From positions 1-7,481 of the forward strand of contig DATJFQ010000012.1 in the NCBI GenBank assembly GCA_035495555.1: a DNA stretch of 7,481 bases, read 5' to 3'. The DNA comes from DATJFQ01 sp035495555. GTDB taxonomy: Bacteria > Acidobacteriota > Vicinamibacteria > Vicinamibacterales > 2-12-FULL-66-21. Position numbers and translations under genes: made by a program. A model generated the notes under the pieces. The model saw only the letters and a program-made list of their open reading frames with translations. It ran no database searches and was not told the origin of the DNA. Below are positions 1 through 5,137 of the stretch, one piece after another; the stretch's first letter is position 1, and each line of letters begins with the position of its first letter.

Positions 1-1
1 G

Positions 2-166
2 ATGCAGGGCGCCACCGCCGATCACCCGAACTGGGGCTCCGCCTGGCGCCAGCACGATTTCGACATGGTGCGCAGCGCGCGGTTCCAGCAGTTCCTCCGC
101 GACCAGCACTTCACGCTGACGACGTGGAAGGAGATTGCGAAAGGTTCTGGCGAATCCAGACATTGA
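2..166 (+). CDS. C-terminal fragment of a probable ChbG/HpnK- or polysaccharide-deacetylase-like enzyme
   Basis: An open frame enters from the left edge and stops at TGA 164-166, giving 54 residues of a protein whose start lies outside the window. The fragment has the pattern HPNWGSAWRQ, then DFD, a Ser/Arg/Phe helix and a final LTTWKEI. From memory, this ending (AWRQxDFD, about 20 residues, then a hydrophobic strand and TW+EI) resembles the C-termini of ChbG/HpnK (YdjC-like) carbohydrate deacetylases, which remove N-acetyl groups from sugars. No catalytic residue falls within the fragment, so the assignment is tentative. The gene converges on the minus-strand operon. Its stop codon is the first three bases of a 7-bp repeat tract, so the last few residues (GSGESRH) may have been shaped by arrival of that repeat. 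That the frame is coding is more certain than its function. Confidence 0.55.
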   Translation: MQGATADHPNWGSAWRQHDFDMVRSARFQQFLRDQHFTLTTWKEIAKGSGESRH

Positions 167-240
167 TTGCTGATTGGCGATTGGTGATTGCCGATTGCTA
201 ATTGCGAATCGGTAATTGCTGATTGGTAATCTCCAATTGG
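164..240. repeat. Tandem 7-bp repeat, consensus TGATTGS
   Basis: Eleven contiguous heptamers can be set in phase from 164: TGATTGC, TGATTGG, CGATTGG, TGATTGC, CGATTGC, TAATTGC, GAATCGG, TAATTGC, TGATTGG, TAATCTC, CAATTGG. The first nine fit the consensus YRATTGS or differ from it by a few bases; the last two are decayed. A period of seven does not preserve a reading frame, so this is not coding. The tract is much more AT-rich than the genes on either side. Three more units (277-297) appear in inverted orientation before the end of the propeller gene. Confidence 0.85.
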
Positions 241-299
241 GTCATCGATCTGAAATCAGCAATTCCGCTCACTCGTCAATCTCCAATCTCCAATCGCCA
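175..299. repeat. Nested inverted repeats between convergent genes (possible bidirectional terminator)
   Basis: The outer arms are 175-197 and 277-299. They are reverse complements at 20 of 23 positions and are made of the heptad repeat. Inside them is a perfect 11-bp pair, AATTGCTGATT at 214-224 and AATCAGCAATT at 254-264, enclosing a 29-nt loop that contains the palindrome CCAATTGG (233-240). The whole 125 bp could fold as one long interrupted hairpin or as a cruciform. It fills the gap between two genes that end toward each other, so stopping transcription from both sides is a reasonable role. There is no clean T-run after either arm, so classical intrinsic termination is not demonstrated. 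No separate terminator is seen for either gene. Confidence 0.7.
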
Positions 300-300
300 G

Positions 301-1956
301 TTATTTGATTTGTTGGATCGTCACGACCTGATTGGCTTTGACGGCCGACTGCGTCGTTACGGTGCCGTCGGGCCATTTCACCGACACGTCCGCTTCGGGC
401 GCGGTTCCGAGGCCGAAGTGCTGGCGTTTGTCGTCCTGAGAGATGTAACCCGTCCCGCTCTGGACGACGGAGGTCTGCTTGCCGCTGGGGGTCGTCACCG
501 TGATCTCGGCGCCGATGGCTCCGGTGTTTGGAGACGAACCTTTCAAGGCAACCAGCAGCCAGTTCCCGCGCGTGGCGATTTCGTTGTGCAGCAGCTGGGG
601 CGCGCCGTCGAGATCGTTGATCGCGATGTCCACCCGGCCGTCGTCGTCGATGTCGCCGACGGCGATGCCTCGCGAGACGTGTTCGTCGGTCAGGATCGTA
701 CCGTATCGAGCGGCCACTTCGTCGAAGGTTCCGTCGCCGCGATTGTGATAGAGCAGCCGCCGCTGCCGATAGCCGGCTGACGCGCCCATCCGCACCCGAT
801 CGAGCTGCGGGTAGACATGCCCGTTCACGACGAAGATGTCGGGCCACGTGTCGTTGTCGTAGTCCACGAATGCGTCACCCCAGCCGACGAACGGCAGGCT
901 GATCGCCGCGGTCTTACTGCGGAACGACATGTCGGTGAAGTGATCGACGTCGTTGTGGTAGAGGTCGTTGTACTCCTCGGAGAAGTTCGTCACGAACAGG
1001 CTCAGGCGGCCGGAATGATCGTAATCGCCGACCGCGACGCCCATGCTGCCCTGCTCAGCGCCATCTTCGCTGACCGCGACGCCCCACGGAAATGCGCTCT
1101 CCTGGAAAGTGCCGTTCTTCTGATTCAGGTACAGAAAGTTTGGCGTCGAGTCGTTGGCCACGTACAGATCGGGCCAGCCGTCGCCGTTCGGATCGAACCA
1201 GGCGACGCCGAGGCCGAAATAGCCGCGAGGATCGGATACGCCGGCCTTCTCCGACACGTCCGTGAAATGCCCGTTGCCGTCGTTGTGGAAGAGGAAGTCC
1301 GATTCGCCCGGCAGCCCGCGGGGTCCGCACTGCACGGCAATGCCGCGGTATTCGCAGGTCTTGTCCTTCCCGAATTCCGGAAGGTGGGCGAGATCGATCT
1401 TCACGTAGCGGCTCACGAAGAGGTCGAGCCTGCCGTCGTGATCGTAATCGGCAAAGCCGCAGCCGGCAGACCACCCGGGGATCCCGACGCCCGCACTTGC
1501 GGTGATGTCGGTGAACGTCCCGTTATGGTTGTTGTGATACAGACGGCTGCCGCCGAGCGCCGTCACGTAAACATCCTCCCAGCCGTCGCCGTCGACGTCG
1601 GCCGTACAGACTCCCATTCCCCATCCCGGGTGTCCGAGTCCGGATTTGTCGGTCACGTCTTCGAAGCGGTCATTTCCAAGGTTGCGGTACAGGGCGCTTC
1701 GCGCAGCGCTCGGGTCCGTCGCCGTATCGACCGTGAGCGAATCGACGAAATAGAGGTCGGGGCGGCCGTCGTTGTCGTAGTCGAACATCGCCACACCGCC
1801 GGACATCGATTCGACGATGTATTTCTTCTCGGGAGCGGCGTGATGCCGGAACGTGATTCCGGCCTGGGCCGCGATGTCGCGAAAGAGCAGCTCCGGCGCG
1901 GCGGGCTGGATGAAGACGAGCGCCGCGGCCGCGATGGTCAGAATCAGCCGGGTCAT
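301..1956 (-). CDS. Secreted FG-GAP/VCBS repeat protein with C-terminal ASPIC/UnbV domain (CRTAC1-like)
   Basis: This 551-residue protein starts with a signal peptide (residues 1 to about 20: MTRL, hydrophobic core, QPAA). It then carries seven calcium-binding FG-GAP/VCBS-type loops: DYDNDGRPD (59-67), DVDGDGWED (120-128), DYDHDGRLD (170-178), DPNGDGWPD (255-263), DYDHSGRLS (311-319), DYDNDTWPD (365-373) and DIDDDGRVD (435-443). Such repeats form integrin-alpha-like beta-propeller blades. The fifth loop has lost acidic positions (Ser315, Ser319). A cysteine pair, Cys200 and Cys210, sits in CEYRGIAVQCGPRGLPG, a segment typical of bacterial CRTAC1-family proteins and possibly a disulfide. Residues 464-551 (GNWLLVAL, AIGA, GTGYISQ, HFGLG, WPDG) match the ASPIC/UnbV domain. 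The start is ATG at 1956, overlapping the upstream TPR gene's stop as ATGA; GAGGA (1967-1971) is a plausible ribosome site. It is the last gene of the operon. A binding or adhesion role is likely; the ligand is unknown. Confidence 0.93.
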   Translation of the reverse strand: MTRLILTIAAAALVFIQPAAPELLFRDIAAQAGITFRHHAAPEKKYIVESMSGGVAMFDYDNDGRPDLYFVDSLTVDTATDPSAARSALYRNLGNDRFEDVTDKSGLGHPGWGMGVCTADVDGDGWEDVYVTALGGSRLYHNNHNGTFTDITASAGVGIPGWSAGCGFADYDHDGRLDLFVSRYVKIDLAHLPEFGKDKTCEYRGIAVQCGPRGLPGESDFLFHNDGNGHFTDVSEKAGVSDPRGYFGLGVAWFDPNGDGWPDLYVANDSTPNFLYLNQKNGTFQESAFPWGVAVSEDGAEQGSMGVAVGDYDHSGRLSLFVTNFSEEYNDLYHNDVDHFTDMSFRSKTAAISLPFVGWGDAFVDYDNDTWPDIFVVNGHVYPQLDRVRMGASAGYRQRRLLYHNRGDGTFDEVAARYGTILTDEHVSRGIAVGDIDDDGRVDIAINDLDGAPQLLHNEIATRGNWLLVALKGSSPNTGAIGAEITVTTPSGKQTSVVQSGTGYISQDDKRQHFGLGTAPEADVSVKWPDGTVTTQSAVKANQVVTIQQIK

Positions 1957-2897
1957 TTTCCAGGAGTCCTCGTCGCCGGGTGAAGCGCCGCGAGCGAGGC
2001 TTCCATCGCGCGAAGTTTCTCCTGATACTGCTGGCGATGACGGTCGGAACTGGCCTGATCGCCGAGACGCGCGTATACGAGACTCAACTGATACTCCGGT
2101 TTGGGCGAGGCAGGATCGGCCTGGGCGGCGATGAGGAGCACGTCGCGCGCCTCGGGGTACCGCTGCTGCGCCAGGCGCACCATGCCAAGCACGAGATTCG
2201 CCGTCGCATTCTGTGGTGCGCGTGCAATCGCGCGGGCCGCGTCGCGCTCGGCGGCATTCAGATCTCCCGTCCCCGCTTCCGCTTCCGACAGCGCGGCAAT
2301 GGTCTCGACGCTGTCGGGGTCGAGGTCGAGGGCCTTGCGCAGCGTCGGATAGGCATCGGTGAAGAGCTTCTGGTTGTTATACGCGAGTCCGAGCGCCAGA
2401 AGCGTGAGCCGCTGGCCGGGCTGCAGCGTGTTGGCCTTGCGGAGTGCGTCGATCGCGGCCGGAAGGTCGCCGGCGCCCATCAGCGCGACGCCAAGCAGGT
2501 ACGAGTATCGCGCTTCGTCCGGGTACAGGCGCGTCATCGATTCGAGCGTCAGAATCGCCGGAACGGCCGCGCGGCCGGCCAGCGACAGCTCCGCGATCGC
2601 CGACAGCACATCTTCGGAATTCGGCGCGAGCTGGCGCGCCTTGACGAGCGTCTGCATCGCGGCGGCAGTCTCGCGGTCTTCGAGCTGCAGATGGGCGAGC
2701 TGCAGGAGCGCCCGCACCGATTGCCGATCGCGGCCGGCGATCTCGAGCAGCCGTTTCGCTTCTGCGCGGTTCCCCTGCTGCACGGCCTCGCCCGCGCGCG
2801 CGAGCAGTGCCGCACGATCGGGAACTGCGGCCCGCGCGGGAGGCGCAGAGGGCGCCTGCGCCTGCAACGCCAGCGTCAGCAGGATGGCGCCGATCAT
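1953..2897 (-). CDS. Secreted tetratricopeptide-repeat protein, 314 residues
   Basis: The N-terminus MIGAILLTLALQAQA followed by a Pro/Ala-rich stretch looks like a short signal peptide cut near residue 15. From about residue 29 to 296 the chain is a run of about eight TPR-like helix pairs. Clear units are 63-92 (ALLQLAHLQLEDRETAAAM...APN), 131-160 (YLLGVALMGAGDLPAAIDAL...QP), 165-194, 233-262 (LVLGMVRLAQQRYPEA...DP) and 267-296 (YQLSLVYARLGD). TPRs bind peptides or partner proteins; no catalytic motif is visible. ATG 2897 overlaps the stop of the larger TPR gene by four bases (ATGA) and is preceded by a strong ribosome site. Its own stop overlaps the propeller gene start in the same way. The position suggests a partner or assembly factor for one of the other exported proteins, but that is inference. 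It could be a lipoprotein or membrane-associated in other species; here no lipobox cysteine is seen. Confidence 0.92.
   Translation of the reverse strand: MIGAILLTLALQAQAPSAPPARAAVPDRAALLARAGEAVQQGNRAEAKRLLEIAGRDRQSVRALLQLAHLQLEDRETAAAMQTLVKARQLAPNSEDVLSAIAELSLAGRAAVPAILTLESMTRLYPDEARYSYLLGVALMGAGDLPAAIDALRKANTLQPGQRLTLLALGLAYNNQKLFTDAYPTLRKALDLDPDSVETIAALSEAEAGTGDLNAAERDAARAIARAPQNATANLVLGMVRLAQQRYPEARDVLLIAAQADPASPKPEYQLSLVYARLGDQASSDRHRQQYQEKLRAMEASLAALHPATRTPGK
1967..1971 (-). promoter_or_regulatory. Ribosome binding site of the propeller gene
   Basis: On the minus strand GAGGA lies 10 nt upstream of ATG 1956, inside the end of the preceding TPR gene. It supports this ATG together with the ATGA overlap. 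Spacing is slightly long, so coupled re-initiation may contribute. Confidence 0.5.
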
Positions 2898-5134
2898 TCC
2901 GAGCCTCCCCGGCGCTCGGCTTTGAGTTCCTGAACGCGATCGAATTCCTTCTTCGCCTCGGCGCCACGCCCGAGCTTCTGGTACGCCTGCCCGAGCTGGT
3001 AATGCACGTTCGCGTCCCGCGGTGCGAGCCGTGCCGCGATCTCCAGATGCTCGACGGCGTCGGCCGCGGACCCGCGCTCGAGCAGAATCTTGCCCATGAG
3101 ATACCTGGCGTCGGCGTCCGCGGGGCGCGCCTGCAACACGCGCGACAGCTCGTCGATCGCCTCGCCCTGCGATCCATTCATCTCGAGAACCGTCGCGAGC
3201 GTGTACCGCGCCACGACATCATCGGGGTGTGATTTCAGCTCCGCGCGAAGCGATGCCGCGGCGTCCGCGAGCTTGCCCTGCTTCATGTAAATGACGCCGA
3301 GCGTTCGATTGGCGTCGGCGACGTCGGGCTTCAACGTGATCGCGCGTTGCAGCGCGGCAACCGCGCCGTCGAAGTCCCCCTGTTCCGCGTGCGCTTCGCC
3401 GAGCAGGACATTCAGCTCGGGATTGTCGGCGTGCGTGGACAGCAGCGATGAGAAGAGCGATTCGGCCTGCGCCGCCTGGCCGCTGTGCACGAGCGCGACG
3501 CCGTAGGCGTATTGCAGCGTCGGATTGCGCGCGGTCTCCGGATCCGCCTTCAGGAGTTCCGCCGCTCGCGCGAATGCCTGTGTGTTCAGCGATGCCAGCG
3601 CCAGCATGCGGCGCGCGTCCGCATTGCCGGGGTCGTCGACCAGCGCGCGTTCCAGTGCCGCTGCCGCCGGACCGAACTGCTGCGCGTTGAAGCAGGCGAC
3701 GCCCAGTGAGTATTGCAGCCGCGGCAGCGATGGATCCAGATCGGCTGCCGACCGCAGCAGGTCGGACGCGCGCGCGAACTGACTCTCCTGTGCCTGCATG
3801 ATGCCGAGGTTCATGTACGCACGCGCCAGCGCCGTACGGACGCGCTGCACCAGCGTGGCCCGCTCCTCTGGCGTCAGGCGCATCGTCGCGCCCGCGTCCA
3901 GCGAGAACGCTGGCATCGACGCGCCCGGGGCGTCGCCGTCCTCCGTCAGATACCGTTCCAGCGTGTCGCGCCGCGTATCGGCGCGGTCGGCAGCCGACGC
4001 GGCCGCGATGGCGAACTCCGACGTGGCGGCGTCTGCATCGCCCGCCGCACGCAGCGCCTGGGCGAGCTGATAGTGCAGGTTCCCGAGCTGCGATTCCGTC
4101 GGCACGGCCGGTGCGGTCGCAAGTGCCTTCCGGAACGCGTCGACCGCGCCTTGCGGGTTGCCCAGCGCCAGCTCGCAGCGCCCGAGATACTGATACTCGC
4201 GGGTGCCCGCCCCGGGGCGCGCCGCGACCTCCTTCAAAAATGGCAGCGCCTCCCGATCACGATGCGCCTCGACGAACGCCATCCCGAGCAGCAGCGACGC
4301 CGCGGGATCTCCCGGCTCGATCGCCAGCTCTTTCTGAAATTCTCCGATCGCTTCCTCGACACGGACGACGCCTTCCTGCATGACCGCCGCCGTGCCGAGG
4401 TAGTAGTGGGCGTGGCGCACCCGCGGATTCATCGTCAACGCCTTGCGCAGTGCCACGCGCGCTTCTTCGTACCTGCCGGCGTCGCGATAGGCCCGGCCGA
4501 TCAGAACGTAGGTCTCGGCGCGCGGCCGTGCTGCGGCCAGTTGTTCGAATAGTGCGTGCGCGGCGTCCATCTTGTTGACGCGGAGGTAACCGGTTGCCAG
4601 CGCGAACGCCGTCTCCATGTCGTCCGGCGCGGTTCCGTGGGCCTCGACGAGGATCTGCACCGCTTCCTCAGGCTGACGCGCCGCCACGAGCGCCTGCGCG
4701 AGCAAACGGTGGAGCGCGGCGTCACGGGGGTGTGCGGCGACCAGCTTCGTCAGGATCTTCACCGCCGCCTCGCCGTCGTCCAGCCGGAGGTCGACCATTG
4801 CCAGCGACTGCAGCGCGTCGCCGCTGTCGACGATCGCCGTTGACGCGTGGGAGAACGCGTCGCGCGCGTCCTTGAAACGGCCGTCGGCGGAAGCCGTGGC
4901 GCCGACGACCATCCAGCCGGCGTACAACGCGTCGCGGTACCGGCTCTCCGCTATCTGCCGTTCGTCGTCTGCGAGAGCCCGTTCCGCGGCAGCCATCGCC
5001 ACCGTGACGGGCGCGAGCGGATCGGGCGGCTGCTGGGCGCTCGCGCGCGGCGCTGCCGCGCCGAGAAGGAATGGAAGAGCGATCGCCAACCGCCGGACGC
5101 GCAGCATGGAGGTCCCGGACCTATTGTCCGTCAT
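2894..5134 (-). CDS. Large secreted TPR-array protein, 746 residues
   Basis: The N-terminus has a basic patch (LRVRR, 11-15), a hydrophobic stretch (LAIALPFLLGAAA) and ASA before QQ, which predicts signal peptidase cleavage after residue 33. ATG at 5134 is favoured because it lies 3 nt after the hydrolase gene's stop (TGA-AGA-ATG). Met10 at 5107 would also give a good signal peptide. Residues about 75-383 and 434-741 are two arrays of roughly nine TPR-like units each. Examples are VLIGRAYRDAGRYEEARVAL (210-229), LLGEAHAEQGDFDGAVAAL (577-595) and YQLGQAYQKLGRGAEAKKEF (712-731). Between them, residues about 384-430 are not TPR-like: an Arg/Asp-rich helix, a Gly/Ala/Pro-rich stretch and TPEERATLVQRV. 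No enzyme motif is seen. A superhelical scaffold in the periplasm or on the surface is the likely role; its client is unknown. Confidence 0.92.
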   Translation of the reverse strand: MTDNRSGTSMLRVRRLAIALPFLLGAAAPRASAQQPPDPLAPVTVAMAAAERALADDERQIAESRYRDALYAGWMVVGATASADGRFKDARDAFSHASTAIVDSGDALQSLAMVDLRLDDGEAAVKILTKLVAAHPRDAALHRLLAQALVAARQPEEAVQILVEAHGTAPDDMETAFALATGYLRVNKMDAAHALFEQLAAARPRAETYVLIGRAYRDAGRYEEARVALRKALTMNPRVRHAHYYLGTAAVMQEGVVRVEEAIGEFQKELAIEPGDPAASLLLGMAFVEAHRDREALPFLKEVAARPGAGTREYQYLGRCELALGNPQGAVDAFRKALATAPAVPTESQLGNLHYQLAQALRAAGDADAATSEFAIAAASAADRADTRRDTLERYLTEDGDAPGASMPAFSLDAGATMRLTPEERATLVQRVRTALARAYMNLGIMQAQESQFARASDLLRSAADLDPSLPRLQYSLGVACFNAQQFGPAAAALERALVDDPGNADARRMLALASLNTQAFARAAELLKADPETARNPTLQYAYGVALVHSGQAAQAESLFSSLLSTHADNPELNVLLGEAHAEQGDFDGAVAALQRAITLKPDVADANRTLGVIYMKQGKLADAAASLRAELKSHPDDVVARYTLATVLEMNGSQGEAIDELSRVLQARPADADARYLMGKILLERGSAADAVEHLEIAARLAPRDANVHYQLGQAYQKLGRGAEAKKEFDRVQELKAERRGGSE
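2904..2910 (-). promoter_or_regulatory. Strong ribosome binding site of the small TPR gene
   Basis: GGGGAGG on the minus strand, 6 nt before ATG 2897, lies within the last codons of the larger TPR gene. It is the best Shine-Dalgarno sequence inside the operon. This suggests the small TPR protein is initiated independently and well, not only by coupling. Confidence 0.75.
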
Positions 5135-5137
5135 TCT

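Noticed and set aside
164..299. CRISPR array
   Set aside because: The units are 7 bp and contiguous, with no spacers of regular length and no cas genes nearby.
223..780. Plus-strand open frame starting in the repeat tract
   Set aside because: It begins in the heptad/inverted-repeat DNA and continues antisense to the conserved ASPIC/UnbV domain; no ribosome site or domain.
817..1983. Long plus-strand open frame (388 codons) opposite the propeller gene
   Set aside because: It is the antisense of a well-supported FG-GAP gene. Its translation is a run of Val, Arg and Ala with no domain, as expected from GC-rich DNA where antisense frames lack stops.
1980..2933. Long plus-strand open frame (317 codons) opposite the small TPR gene
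   Set aside because: Arg-rich product without recognisable motifs or a ribosome site; the opposite strand has a clear TPR protein with a strong Shine-Dalgarno sequence.
3713..4552. Plus-strand open frame (279 codons) inside the large TPR gene, and a similar one at 4847-5674
   Set aside because: Both are shadows of repeat-bearing minus-strand genes, very rich in Arg and low in hydrophobic pattern.
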